Below, in pieces: positions 37,914 through 50,089 of a DNA stretch of 64,000 bases. This DNA comes from Halomonas sp. (lineage in GTDB: Bacteria > Pseudomonadota > Gammaproteobacteria > Pseudomonadales > Halomonadaceae), in NCBI GenBank assembly GCA_018401555.1, contig JAGYKP010000087.1:186001-250000 (forward strand). The letters run 5' to 3'. Position numbers and translations under genes: made by a program. Position 1 is the stretch's first letter; every line of letters begins with the position of its first letter. The notes beneath the pieces are model-generated. The model was not told where the DNA came from. It ran no database searches and was given only the letters and a program-made list of their open reading frames with translations.

Positions 37914-38933
37914 ATGAAATTCAAGATGACTCTGCTGGCTGCTGCGGTTGCCATGTCTAGCGGTTACGCCGTTGCCAGTGACAACAATAACGCCATCGTC
38001 GATCAATCCGGTTGGAGTAACAGCGCCGAGGTTGACCAGCAGTATGGTGCCGGCAACCAGCAGGCAGCGGTGACCCAGATGGGACTGGGTAACACTGCCG
38101 ATGTGTTACAGACAGGAAGCAGCCAGCAAGCGACTCACTATCAGGAAGGCTGGGGTAATGAGAGCAATAGCTATCAGACCGGCTATCTCAACGAACTTGA
38201 GGTGACCCAGACTGGGGCCTTCAACACCTCCAGCGTGAATCAGTGGGACCGCTATAACGATGCAAGCGTAGAGCAGTATGGCTGGGGTAACGACTCAAGC
38301 GTCGAGCAGCATGGCAAGCATCAGGATGCGAACGTGCTGCAGACTAACAGGTCGAACGACTCCAGCGTGCTGCAGACCGGCAACAACCAGACGGCCAACG
38401 TATCCCAGACCGGCTCGTTCAACGAGTCATCGGTGGACCAGAGCAACCATTCCATGACGGGGTTCTTCAAGGGATATAACAATGCAGATGTTTCCCAAAC
38501 AGGAAACTTCGGCAAATCAGATGTCCGCCAATCCGGCTTCGCCAACAACGCCCAGGTCGATCAGGGCGGCATGATGAACGATGCCGATATCAATCAGCTT
38601 GGTAGCGGAAACTATTCCGATATCAGCCAGAGTGGCATCGGTGATATGGCCGCGACCGAGCAAGTCGGTTGGGGCAATATCTCCCTGGTTGATCAGAGTG
38701 GCTTCTATAACGATGCCGAGGTAGACCAGGATGGTATTGGTAACTACTCGACCGTAACCCAGACCGGTGCCTTCGGCATGGTAGCCGTGAACCAGGAGGG
38801 TGCGTTCAACAGCTCCGCCATCACCCAGGGCGGGGGTATGCTCAACAGTGCATCACACACCCAGAGTGGTGCCTTCAACTCGGCAACTACCAACCAGTCT
38901 GGAAGCTTCAACAGCTCTAGCATAATTCAGTAG
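37914..38933 (+). CDS. csgA: Major curlin CsgA, unusually long
   Basis: Main structural subunit of the curli amyloid fibre. Signal peptide KFKMTLLAAAVAMSSGYAVA at residues 2-21, then about 27 half-repeats of mostly 11 residues ending in Gln with the pattern xGxxNxAxVxQ, for example SGWSNSAEVDQ, TGSFNESSVDQ and SGFYNDAEVDQ. E. coli CsgA has ten such half-repeats (five repeats), so this protein of 339 residues is roughly two to three times larger. One unit carries an eight-residue insert (SNHSMTGFFKGYNNADVSQ). The ATG at 37914 has GAGAAGGGG upstream. The frame is intact throughout. A terminator-like hairpin follows. Confidence 0.93.
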   Translation: MKFKMTLLAAAVAMSSGYAVASDNNNAIVDQSGWSNSAEVDQQYGAGNQQAAVTQMGLGNTADVLQTGSSQQATHYQEGWGNESNSYQTGYLNELEVTQTGAFNTSSVNQWDRYNDASVEQYGWGNDSSVEQHGKHQDANVLQTNRSNDSSVLQTGNNQTANVSQTGSFNESSVDQSNHSMTGFFKGYNNADVSQTGNFGKSDVRQSGFANNAQVDQGGMMNDADINQLGSGNYSDISQSGIGDMAATEQVGWGNISLVDQSGFYNDAEVDQDGIGNYSTVTQTGAFGMVAVNQEGAFNSSAITQGGGMLNSASHTQSGAFNSATTNQSGSFNSSSIIQ

Positions 38934-38956
38934 ATCCAACACTGATTATGGCTATA

Positions 38957-38981
38957 CGACCGGCTCCTGAGGGGCCGGTCG
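38957..38981 (+). terminator. Probable terminator after csgA
   Basis: CGACCGGC-TCCTGAGGG-GCCGGTCG hairpin, followed by a short T-rich stretch (CTTGTTGTT). Between csgA and the convergent small gene at 39019 it could end transcripts from either side. Confidence 0.6.
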
Positions 38982-39018
38982 CTTGTTGTTCCATGCCACT
39001 GTATTGATCGTGGAGGGG

Positions 39019-39387
39019 CTACCGTGTTGTCAGCCTGATACGGCTTCCCTTTCCTGATACCCGGGTGCTGCTGCGGTTACCCCCCTTGGTGAGTTCAACT
39101 TCCAGGCTTCCCCCGCTACTCTGGATAAGTTCGAGTTCGATACCTTCTGCTTCCCATGACAGCCGAGCAGGTACGCTCCCTTCCAACGTTTCCTGAATGA
39201 TGTTGCTGTCATGATGAAGAGTTACATTGCCACTGAATTGAGTGCCTTTATCTCCGGTGATATCGAGTACGATCATGGGGTTATCTTTCACCTCTTGAGG
39301 AGCGTATGGTGCAGTGCCGCCAGATGAGTATGCCACCTGAGAAGCTAGTGGAATCGTGATCATGGCAAGCCAAAGCGTGCGTTTCAT
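39019..39387 (-). CDS. Small secreted protein next to curli genes, unknown function
   Basis: A 122-residue protein on the opposite strand, converging with csgA. It has a clear signal peptide (LWLAMITIPLASQVAYSSGG) and a mature part of about 100 residues with alternating hydrophobic and polar stretches expected of a beta-sandwich: NPMIVLDITGDKGTQFSGNV, PARLSWEAEGIELELIQSSG, LEVELTKGGNRSSTRVSGKG. A GGAGG ribosome site lies just upstream of its ATG. The size and the place beside csgA recall CsgC and CsgH, which keep curlin soluble in the periplasm. I do not recognise the family by sequence; the curli link is from position and size only. Confidence 0.65.
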   Translation of the reverse strand: MKRTLWLAMITIPLASQVAYSSGGTAPYAPQEVKDNPMIVLDITGDKGTQFSGNVTLHHDSNIIQETLEGSVPARLSWEAEGIELELIQSSGGSLEVELTKGGNRSSTRVSGKGSRIRLTTR

Positions 39388-39568
39388 TTCAGCCTCCTTG
39401 TTGGGGTTTTTGTAAACGATATTTCATATTGGTTCCTCTCGATTCTTGTATCATCTTAATGGCCAACTGTCGGGAATGTCTGGATGATTTTCGGCAGTCA
39501 AAACTATGAAAAATCACTTGGATACCGCTAGACTGCGGTCGACAGGGGAGACCAGACAGGAGCTATTG

Positions 39569-40966
39569 ATGAGGATCACGATTTTTGGCACCGGTTACGT
39601 GGGTCTGGTGACGGGGACCTGTCTGGCCGATGTTGGTCACGATGTCATGTGCATGGACGTCGACGAAGCCAAGATCGAGCGTCTGGCCCACGGGGAAGTT
39701 CCTATCTTCGAACCTGGCCTCGAGGCCATGGTCAGCGCCAATGTAGCAGCAGGGAGGCTGCGCTTCACCACGGATCCGCTCGAGGCTGTGGCTTTCGGAA
39801 CGCTGCAGTTCATCGCGGTGGGAACTCCGCCCGACGAGGATGGCAGCGCTGATCTGCAGTATGTGCTGGCAGTGGCAGAGACCATCGGACAGCATATGAA
39901 TGACTACAAGGTCGTGGTAGACAAGTCCACCGTGCCGGTGGGCACGGCAGATCGTGTTCATGCGACAGTGTCAGCTGCCCTGGCGGGGCGTGGTGCCGAG
40001 ATCGAGTTTGATGTCTGCTCGAACCCCGAGTTCCTCAAGGAAGGTGCCGCCATCGATGACTTCACCCATGGGGCGCGAATCGTGCTGGGCACCGACTCGG
40101 AGCGTGTGAAGCAGCTGATGCGAGAGTGCTATGGCCCCTATATTCGTCTGCACGACAAGTTGATGTTCATGGACGTGCGTGCCGCCGAGCTGACCAAGTA
40201 TGCCGCCAATGCCATGCTTGCCACCAAGATCAGCTTCATGAACGAGGTCGCCAACCTGGCCGAGCGACTGGGGGCCGACGTGGAACAGGTGCGCCGCGGC
40301 ATCGGTTCGGACCCGCGTATCGGCTACCAGTTCATCTACCCCGGCTGCGGATACGGCGGCTCCTGTTTTCCCAAGGATGTCCAGGCCCTGGCTCGTACTG
40401 CCCTTGAGGTCGAGTATCAGCCTGAACTGCTCACTGCGGTGGAGGCAGTCAACCAGCGCCAGAAGCAGACCCTGTTCCACAAGCTGGCCCAGGCATTCGA
40501 CGGTGACCTGAAGGGGCTCACCATCGCCGTCTGGGGGCTCTCGTTCAAGCCCAATACCGACGACATGCGCGACGCTCCCAGCCGTACCTTGATGGAATCG
40601 CTGTGGCAGGCCGGTGCTCGTGTCCAGGCCTTTGATCCGGAGGCGATGAAGGAGTGTCGACGTCTCTATGGTGAACGAGATGACCTGGTTCTGGTGGCTG
40701 ACCGCATACAGGCCGTCAAGGGTGCCGATGCCCTGGTAATCTGCACCGAATGGAAAGATTTTCGTGCCGTCGATTTCGCCTGGCTCAAGTCCCAGCTCGC
40801 CTCGCCGGTGGTTGTCGACGGCCGTAACCTTTACGAGCCGGAGGCGGTACGCGAGGCTGGATTACTCTACTACGCGGTCGGCAGGGGGGACTCACTTGGC
40901 TGTTGGGGGCGCTCCTCGCCGTCGTCGGCGGCGAATGAAGGCCATCACAGCAACCTGGATTCTTGA
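39569..40966 (+). CDS. ugd: UDP-glucose 6-dehydrogenase
   Basis: Oxidises UDP-glucose to UDP-glucuronate. It begins [20 protein letters not shown], followed by [55 protein letters not shown], the catalytic Cys in [16 protein letters not shown], and [17 protein letters not shown]. The protein is intact at 465 residues; the C-terminus after YYAVGRGDS adds about 25 residues, rich in Ser, not usual in the family. The ATG at 39569 follows AGGAGC. It can feed the epimerase at 27067. Confidence 0.93.
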   Translation: MRITIFGTGYVGLVTGTCLADVGHDVMCMDVDEAKIERLAHGEVPIFEPGLEAMVSANVAAGRLRFTTDPLEAVAFGTLQFIAVGTPPDEDGSADLQYVLAVAETIGQHMNDYKVVVDKSTVPVGTADRVHATVSAALAGRGAEIEFDVCSNPEFLKEGAAIDDFTHGARIVLGTDSERVKQLMRECYGPYIRLHDKLMFMDVRAAELTKYAANAMLATKISFMNEVANLAERLGADVEQVRRGIGSDPRIGYQFIYPGCGYGGSCFPKDVQALARTALEVEYQPELLTAVEAVNQRQKQTLFHKLAQAFDGDLKGLTIAVWGLSFKPNTDDMRDAPSRTLMESLWQAGARVQAFDPEAMKECRRLYGERDDLVLVADRIQAVKGADALVICTEWKDFRAVDFAWLKSQLASPVVVDGRNLYEPEAVREAGLLYYAVGRGDSLGCWGRSSPSSAANEGHHSNLDS

Positions 40967-41053
40967 TCTGCCAGGAGCTGGGGGAGGGCTGGCAGGGCAC
41001 AACGGGCAGAGGAATGGAAAGATGCATCGGACTAATAGGTCAGGGGATGCCGC

Positions 41054-42163
41054 GTGAAGGTGGTGCTGGTGGCGAACAGTGCCTGGTACATCGATAATTT
41101 TCGTACCTCCACCGTTGAGGCGCTCAGCGCACACGTAGCCGTTAACTGTCTCCACCCGCATCGGCAGACGCTACGTCTGGCCAGTGCGCAGGGGGCGGTG
41201 ACCTCACGCCCCTTCTACCTCGATGCAGCGAGCCAGAACCTTGTCAAGGAGGCGTGGGCGCTGCTTAGCTTGACTTGGCAACTGGTCCGCGTGCGGCCGA
41301 CGATAGTTTTCTCCTTCAACCCGAAGACCAATCTCTATGCCTTGGTGGCCTGCTTTCTGCTGCGCGTTCCCTGCGTCCCTAATGTATCCGGGGTTGGGGT
41401 CGCATCTCAGCTCAAGGGGCTGCGTGGGATCATCTATCGGCGTCTCGTCGGTTACTTTTTCCAACGCGCCCCACATACCTTCTTCCAGAACGCGGATGAT
41501 TATCGTACCTTCGTGAAGGCTGGCTGGGTTCGTCCCGAGCGTGCTGAGGTGTTGCCCGGTTCCGGTGTGGACCTGAAGCGGTTCCAGCCCACCCCTCGTA
41601 CTGGCCAGCGTATCTGCTTTCTCATGGCCTCGCGGCTGATTACACCCAAGGGGGTGGTCGAATATCTCGAGGCCGCTCGGCGAGTGTTGGCAGAGGGAGG
41701 GGGGTGCCGCTTCCTGCTGGCAGGGGTGCCGGACACTTCCTCTCGGGCGGTCGATCAGCGCCTGCTGGCCGACCTCGTGGCGCATCCGCATATCCAGTTT
41801 CTCGGGCACGTTGAGAACATGCCGTCGCTGCTGAAGGAAGTCGACTGTGTGGTATTACCTTCCTACTATCCAGAAGGGGTGCCGCGGAGCCTGATTGAAG
41901 CGGCCGCAGCGGGCAAGATCCTGATCACCACCGATACACCGGGTTGTCGCGACGTGGTGGTGGAGGGACATAATGGTCTTTTCGTGGCCCCGCGAAGCGT
42001 CGAGAGTCTGGCGGACGCAATGCTCAGGGTGCTGGCCCTATCCGAACAGACACGCGCAGAGATGGGACATCACTCCCGTGCCCTGGCAGAAGCCCGGTTC
42101 GATGAGCGCCTGGTGGTGCGTCGTTATCTGGAACTGGTAGAGCAATTCACCAATGAGTCTTAG
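41054..42163 (+). CDS. Glycosyltransferase family 4 (PglA-like)
   Basis: Intact GT-B enzyme of 369 residues. Motifs: VLVANSAWYIDNFRTSTVEA, FSFNPKTNLYALVACFLLRV, VSGVGVASQLKGLRGIIYRR, FFQNADDYRTFVKAGWV, and the donor site LPSYYPEGVPRSLIEAAAAG. Similar in plan to the enzyme at 16037, with which it shares the 'fall-through' end GCRDVVVEGHNGLFVAPRSV. It lies 87 bases after ugd and starts with GTG (GGGATGCCGC before). Probably acts in the same or a second glycan pathway. Confidence 0.85.
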   Translation: MKVVLVANSAWYIDNFRTSTVEALSAHVAVNCLHPHRQTLRLASAQGAVTSRPFYLDAASQNLVKEAWALLSLTWQLVRVRPTIVFSFNPKTNLYALVACFLLRVPCVPNVSGVGVASQLKGLRGIIYRRLVGYFFQRAPHTFFQNADDYRTFVKAGWVRPERAEVLPGSGVDLKRFQPTPRTGQRICFLMASRLITPKGVVEYLEAARRVLAEGGGCRFLLAGVPDTSSRAVDQRLLADLVAHPHIQFLGHVENMPSLLKEVDCVVLPSYYPEGVPRSLIEAAAAGKILITTDTPGCRDVVVEGHNGLFVAPRSVESLADAMLRVLALSEQTRAEMGHHSRALAEARFDERLVVRRYLELVEQFTNES

Positions 42164-42300
42164 TGTCTTCCCCCCGTTACTTAGTGATGTCAGCCGCGAA
42201 GGTTAGAAAAATCAGTCACGCAGCCTGAGGCTCCGTGCGCGATATTGAGTGTGTAACGAAAGGTATCTAGCACCTGGTTCATCAAAGTAAGGGGAAGGAC

Positions 42301-42960
42301 ATGTCCAGAGTCGTGATATTCGGCGTTGGTCAGATCGCTGAAGTGGCGCATTTCTACCTCACCCATGATAGCGAGCATGAGGTGGTAGCGTTCACGGTCG
42401 ATCAGGCCTATATCGAGAGTGAAACGTTTCACGGGTTGCCCGTGATTCCTTACGAACACCTGACTGACAGCTATCCACCCGATCAGTTTCAGGCCTTCGT
42501 GCCGATCAGCTACAAGCAGGTGAACCTGCTGCGCAAGGAGCGCTATCTCGATTTCAAGCGGCGAGGCTATACACTGGTCAGCTATATCAGCTCGAGGGCT
42601 TCCTATTATGGAACTCCAGTTGGCGAGAATTGCTTTATCTTCGAGAACAACGTGATTCAGCCTTTTACCCGAATTGGCAACAACTGCATCTTGTGGAGTG
42701 GCAACCATATCGGCCACCACACCATTATCGAGGATCACTGTTTCCTGGCCTCCCATGTGGTGGTGTCGGGAAGCGTGGTTATCGGTGAGCGCAGCTTCCT
42801 GGGGGTGAATGCCACGCTCAGGGACAACATCACTCTGGGCCAGGAGAATGTGATCGGCGCCGGGGCCGTGATACTCAAGAGTACCGACGACAAGGCCGTT
42901 TACGGCGCCACGCCGACAGAGAAGCATGCGTTGCCGAGTGATCGTCTCCGCGGAATCTGA
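42301..42960 (+). CDS. NeuD/PglD-like sugar O- or N-acyltransferase
   Basis: Left-handed beta-helix (hexapeptide repeat) acetyltransferase of 219 residues. The N-terminal part, VVIFGVGQIAEVAHFYLTHD, is the nucleotide-sugar-binding Rossmann-like domain seen in PglD/NeuD. From about residue 110 hexapeptide repeats follow: FIFENNVIQPFTRIGNNCIL, HHTIIEDHCFLASHVVVSGS, VIGERSFLGVNATLRDN, ENVIGAGAVILKS. The likely catalytic His is in GNHIGHHTIIED. The acceptor (nucleotide sugar or lipid-linked sugar) is unknown. It is at the distal end of the second glycan block. Confidence 0.83.
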   Translation: MSRVVIFGVGQIAEVAHFYLTHDSEHEVVAFTVDQAYIESETFHGLPVIPYEHLTDSYPPDQFQAFVPISYKQVNLLRKERYLDFKRRGYTLVSYISSRASYYGTPVGENCFIFENNVIQPFTRIGNNCILWSGNHIGHHTIIEDHCFLASHVVVSGSVVIGERSFLGVNATLRDNITLGQENVIGAGAVILKSTDDKAVYGATPTEKHALPSDRLRGI

Positions 42961-42985
42961 TCACTGTTCCTTATCATGCCGAAGC

Positions 42986-43397
42986 TCATGGGCGAAGCAG
43001 GGCGGCGAGGCGGGTTCGATATCGGCGGCGTCCCTCCTCGCGCAGCACGAAGAGCAGCCAGTCGCGCAGGATCGGCAGGGGGTGAGGCCTCGATGTCGCG
43101 TTCGCCGGTCAGCAGGGTCAGCGAGCCGCGACGGGCCAGGCGCATCAGCGGCACCAGCAGCTCGGGATGGTCGCGCAGTTCGCCGCGGTAGCGCACGGCG
43201 AAAACACCTTCGCTGATCTCGCCCTGGCGGTACTGGCGATGCAGCGCGGGACTTGGCGAGGCGTCCCGATACCAGTCATCGAGCGCCAGCGCCTCGCGGC
43301 GTCGCCCGCGAGGCCACAGGCGGTCGACCAGCACTCGCGCACCATCCTCCTCTTCTACCGACTGATAGACTCGTTTCAGTCCGATTCGGTAGCTCAT
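42986..43397 (-). CDS. DUF488 domain protein, one frameshift
   Basis: Small DUF488 protein. The N-terminal half is clear (MSYRIGLKRVYQSVEEEDGA, then RVLVDRLWPRGRRREALALD). Near 43090 the frame changes; the other frame gives a plausible end ILRDWLLFVLREEGRRRYRT followed by LAALLRP and a stop at 42986. Without the shift the open frame runs on to 42900 with an atypical tail. The function of the family is not established. It overlaps the start of the next gene on the same strand. Confidence 0.72.
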
Positions 43398-44380
43398 GAC
43401 GACTTCCCTTCCACACGTGCAAGCGCCTCGTGGCTGCGTTCCTGCCAGCGCCCGGGCAGCGCCGCGGCACGCTCGAGAGCTTCCAGGGCCTCGTCTCTGC
43501 GCTCTGCCGAGTCCAGGGCGAGACCCAGGTTGAGCCAGGCCGGGGCGAGGGTGGCATCCGCCGCTACCGCATCCCGGAAGGCGCTAATGGCGCCCTCGAG
43601 ATCCGCGGCGGTGTGGCGCGCGTTACCCAGGGCAAAGTGGGCCATGGCGTGGTCGGGGAAGCGTCGGGAGAGCGCCTCCCAGGCGGGCAGCGCCGCCTCG
43701 GCTCCGCGGACTCCCTCGAAGTCGCCGATGGCCTGCAGGGCGGCCTGGGGGGAGATGGTGGCCGGCAGCTGCCCCGGTGACAGCGCCACGAAGGCCCAGC
43801 GGTCACTGCGCGCCCAGGTGGCGTCGAAGGGGCGGAAGGACTCCACCCGCTGCGCCTCCATGCCGCTATGCAGGATCATCTCCCGGGCTTCCAGGTCGTA
43901 GCCGATGGCCACGGCATAGTGCCACACGGGCCAGGCAGGCAGTGAGAGGTTCTGCATCACCACCACCGGGTGGCCGGCATCGAGTTCGGTCAACAGGGCA
44001 TCCAGGCGGCCTTCGATCACGAAGGGAATCCGCCCGTGACGGCGTACCGTGGCCAGCATCTCGGGCTGTACGCTGCCTTCGCGACCGGGGGTGAAGACCT
44101 GGGGAATCAGGGTGTCGACGTCGGTTTCGACGCCGTCGTGCTGCAGCGTCATGGCCAGGGAGGCCGGCCCGCACTGGTAGTCGCGCTGGCCATGGAAGGG
44201 GACATCGTCGAGCAGCACTCGGGGTGCTACGGCCTGTTGGGTGGTGTCATCGAGCCGGGGTGCCGAGGCACAGCCGGCGAGCAACAGCAGCATCAGCACC
44301 AACGCAAGAACGCCCGCTGGGCGGGCGTTCCTGTCGCTGGTCGGCTGCCGTTCGGGGCAGTCGATCATGCTGGCACCCAT
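43394..44380 (-). CDS. PA2778-type C39-like cysteine peptidase with TPR tail
   Basis: Lipoprotein of 328 residues. The signal ends in LLLLAGCASAP (lipidated Cys). A papain-like C39 peptidase domain follows with the catalytic Cys in YQCGPASLAMTLQHDG and the His in WPVWHYAVAIGYDLEA. The last 120 residues are TPR-like helices (DHAMAHFALGNARHTAADLE, then AWLNLGLALDSAERRDEALE). It has the architecture of Pseudomonas PA2778 and sits directly before a PA2779-type gene, as in Pseudomonas; the two are one base apart (44380/44381). Substrate not known. Confidence 0.87.
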   Translation of the reverse strand: MGASMIDCPERQPTSDRNARPAGVLALVLMLLLLAGCASAPRLDDTTQQAVAPRVLLDDVPFHGQRDYQCGPASLAMTLQHDGVETDVDTLIPQVFTPGREGSVQPEMLATVRRHGRIPFVIEGRLDALLTELDAGHPVVVMQNLSLPAWPVWHYAVAIGYDLEAREMILHSGMEAQRVESFRPFDATWARSDRWAFVALSPGQLPATISPQAALQAIGDFEGVRGAEAALPAWEALSRRFPDHAMAHFALGNARHTAADLEGAISAFRDAVAADATLAPAWLNLGLALDSAERRDEALEALERAAALPGRWQERSHEALARVEGKSS

Positions 44381-44776
44381 TCAGCGAGTGAAGGGGAAGA
44401 CGTTGGTCAGGCCGAGGATATCGGTCACCAGCAGGATCACGAAGACGGCGAACAGTGCGCCGACCACGCTGGCACCGGCGGGGAGCTCCTCGAGCTGGTC
44501 GGCCATCTGGGCGGCTTCGGCGTCGGAGAGGGCAGCGACACGGGCCTCGACTTCGGCGGGGTCCACGCCCTGGGCGACCAGCTGGTCGCGAACGTCATCC
44601 CGTGCCAGTACGGTGTGAATCCGCTCGCGATCGGACTGGGCGCGCTCTGCGGAGAGGGCGTCCTGGGTAGTGATCATGCCGCCGGCGGGTGAGGGGGCGG
44701 CGGCGACCGGCAGGCTGCCCAGCACCAGGGCGGCGATCAGCAGCGGGCTGAGGAAACGGCAGATCTTCTTCATCAT
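44381..44776 (-). CDS. PA2779 family protein
   Basis: A 131-residue protein with a signal peptide (LLIAALVLGSLPVAAAP) and a C-terminal membrane segment (SVVGALFAVFVILLVTDILG). Between them is a helical acidic region (DRERIHTVLARDDVRDQLVA, AEVEARVAALSDAEAAQMAD). This arrangement is the PA2779 family, which nearly always accompanies a PA2778-type peptidase; the two may work together at the inner membrane/periplasm. It is first in this two-gene unit. Confidence 0.87.
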   Translation of the reverse strand: MMKKICRFLSPLLIAALVLGSLPVAAAPSPAGGMITTQDALSAERAQSDRERIHTVLARDDVRDQLVAQGVDPAEVEARVAALSDAEAAQMADQLEELPAGASVVGALFAVFVILLVTDILGLTNVFPFTR

Positions 44777-45096
44777 GTCGGTGTTCCTTCTTCTTTGAGT
44801 GGGCTTCCGGCTCCAGGATGATCCACGCGTCGCGTCCTGGCGACTGTGTGTGGCGTCACGATGATGCCTGCCCAGTATAGGACGAAATGGCGTTCGATTT
44901 CATACTCTTGTCATCACGATCCAAGGCCATTGCATATAGCAAGCATTGCTCGGAGCTGTTCCGTCGACAAGCCTGCGGGGAGGCGCTGTGAATACTTCCC
45001 TGTACGCTACCGACGCCATCCCTGGCGTAGGACCTCCCCTGCGGCTTGTCCCCGGTGCTCCTCGCTCTTGGTAGTAGCCATATTAACTATCAGGCA
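44777..45096. other. Intergenic region with a palindromic repeat element
   Basis: 320 bases without a gene. Apart from the divergent promoter space of the PA2779 gene, it contains the repeat element at 44961-45055. Nothing else is recognised. Confidence 0.7.
44961..45055. repeat. Intergenic palindromic repeat element, copy A
   Basis: About 95 bases, present in inverted orientation at 55018-55114 with about 90% identity in its core (TACGCTACCGACGCCATCCC and TGGCGTAGGACCTCC). Its ends form an imperfect terminal inverted repeat (GACAAGCCTGCGGGGAGG against CCTCCCCTGCGGCTTGTC). This is the structure of a MITE- or ERIC-like non-coding mobile element. A third, diverged copy is at 52709-52802. Confidence 0.75.
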
Positions 45097-46155
45097 TCAG
45101 CCAATGCGGTAGGAGGAGGGCAGTTCGGCGAGCAGGCCGCGGCCGCCGGCCAGCGTCAGCGCCAGGTCATGGAGACCGTCCTGCAGGGGCAGGGCGGCGG
45201 CGCCCTTGATGGAGAGGTCCAGGCGCTGGGCGAACAGCAGCAGCTTGTGCAGGCGCTTCACCGGCAGGCGGCCGAGGGCCTGCTGGTAGGCGGGGCGGCG
45301 TTTCTCGAAGATGCTGGGTTTCTGGGCCTTGCAGGCGTGGTCGAAGCTCTGGCCCTGGTCGAGATGCTGATGCAGCGAGAGCAGGGTGCGCAGTTCCCGA
45401 GTCAGGGCCCACAGCACGATAGGGGGCTCCACTCCTTCGCCGGCGAGGCCGGCCATGATGCGAGCGACCCGCGAGCGTTCGCCCTTGAGGCAGGCATCCA
45501 CCAGGGTGAAGACGTCGAAGCGGGCGCTGTCCTCCACGCCGCCGGCGACGTCCCGGGGCGCGACACGGCTGCCCTGGGGCAGCAGCAGGGCAAGCTTCTG
45601 CAGCTCCTGGTCGGCGGCCAGCAGGTTGCCTTCGGTACGCTCGCCCAGCAGGCGGGCGGCGTCCAGATCGAGGTTGAGACCGTGGCGAGTGGCCCGGTCG
45701 CGCAGCCAGAATCCCAGTCGCGAGACGTCCACCGGCCACACCGGCACGAAGAGTCCGGCCTTGTCGAGGGCCTGGAACCAGGCGCTCTTCTGCTGGCGGA
45801 AGTCGAGCTTGCCCATGGCCAGCAGCAGCACGTTGTCGCTGCCCTTCATCTCCTCGGCGTAGGCCTTCAGGGCCTTGGCGCCCTCCTGGCCCAGGTTGCT
45901 GCCGGATAAGCGCAGCTCGATCAGCTTGGCGCTGGCGAACAGCGACAGGCTGGCCGAGGTCTCGTGCAGGCGTCCCCAGGCGAAGTTGCCCTCCACATGC
46001 AGGACCTCGCGTTCCTCGATGCCGCGCTCGCGGGCAGCGGCGCGCACGGCATCGCAGGCTTCCATATGCTGCAGCGGTTCTTCGCCGGCAACGATCACCA
46101 CCGGGGGCAGCTTCTTCGCCAGGGCATCGGCCAGTTTGTCGGGAAAGATCTTCAT
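45097..46155 (-). CDS. holA: DNA polymerase III subunit delta
   Basis: Clamp-loader subunit that opens the beta clamp. Intact, 352 residues, the usual length. Characteristic segments: VVIVAGEEPLQHMEACDAVR, SASLSLFASAKLIELRLSG, LLLAMGKLDFRQQKSAWFQA, and the C-terminal LWALTRELRTLLSLHQHLDQ. It follows lptE on the same strand, overlapping by a few bases (46152-46155), an arrangement conserved with leuS in gammaproteobacteria. Confidence 0.93.
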   Translation of the reverse strand: MKIFPDKLADALAKKLPPVVIVAGEEPLQHMEACDAVRAAARERGIEEREVLHVEGNFAWGRLHETSASLSLFASAKLIELRLSGSNLGQEGAKALKAYAEEMKGSDNVLLLAMGKLDFRQQKSAWFQALDKAGLFVPVWPVDVSRLGFWLRDRATRHGLNLDLDAARLLGERTEGNLLAADQELQKLALLLPQGSRVAPRDVAGGVEDSARFDVFTLVDACLKGERSRVARIMAGLAGEGVEPPIVLWALTRELRTLLSLHQHLDQGQSFDHACKAQKPSIFEKRRPAYQQALGRLPVKRLHKLLLFAQRLDLSIKGAAALPLQDGLHDLALTLAGGRGLLAELPSSYRIG

Positions 46156-46633
46156 GGGAGACCGCGCAGCCGTTCCATCAGCTGACGCACGGCCTCATCG
46201 AGCAGCACCTCCCGAGCCTCGTCGCGGCGCTCCTCGCGGCCCAGCAGGTCGCCATCATCCACGCTGTAGCCGCGGCTGACCTCGAGGCGCTGCTGGTCGA
46301 GCAGATAGGCGCCGTCGGCGCGCTGCACCGAGAAGGGGGCGACCAGGCGCATCTCCTCGTCGCGGGGGCCGGAGTCCAGCACGCTCAGGCGGCGTTGGCG
46401 GAACTCGGGTTCGCCCAGGTTGAGGGTCAGCGCGGCGCCGGCATGCACCCGGGTGCCGGCGGCCGTCAGGCGCCGTTCGGCGAGCCGCGCCAGGTCGCTG
46501 TCGGGCCCCGCCAGGGCGAGCTCGCTCAGCGGGGCCGAGGGCTGTCGAGGCCGCGCAGACGAAAGCCGCAGCCGGCGAGGGCCAGGCCGGCACCGCCGAC
46601 CAGGCTCAGGGTAAGGAAGGTGCGTCGCTGCAT
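46152..46633 (-). CDS. lptE: LPS-assembly lipoprotein LptE, one frameshift
   Basis: Outer-membrane lipoprotein that plugs LptD in LPS transport. The start MQRRTFLTLSLVGGAGLALA ends in AGCGFRLRG, the lipobox Cys and the GFxLRG motif of LptE. The middle and end are HAGAALTLNLGEPEFRQRRL and QLMERLRGLP in a second frame. The break lies near 46540, where GLDSPRPR ends in a stop; the other frame resumes SELALAGPDSDLARLAERRL. The gene is essential in most Gram-negative bacteria, so this is most likely a sequence error. It sits between leuS and holA as usual. Confidence 0.88.
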
Positions 46634-46659
46634 GGGTCGCTCCCTGTGTCGCGGCGGGG

Positions 46660-49927
<3,268 letters not shown>

Positions 49928-50089
49928 GCCGGGATCCGAGCCCTGTCACCAGTGCGGACATCGCTTTACTTCCGTGCGTGCCCCAGTAGATTCTCTCCCG
50001 ACAGGGCAATCCCATCGCGACTTCAGCTCGCGATGGCGCCGGCAGGCGCCCAGGATAGCCCCACCGCCGCTTCGCGGCGAAGATCGCGC

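Noticed and set aside
37914-38933. Regular repeats that could be taken for a CRISPR array
   Set aside because: They are coding repeats of curlin with a varied DNA sequence and no spacers.
40764-41057. Possible small gene between ugd and the glycosyltransferase
   Set aside because: Frame overlaps the ugd end, has an atypical Arg-rich composition and no recognisable domain.
42218-42234. AGCCTGAGGCT hairpin after the glycosyltransferase at 41054
   Set aside because: Short stem and no T-run; too weak to call a terminator.
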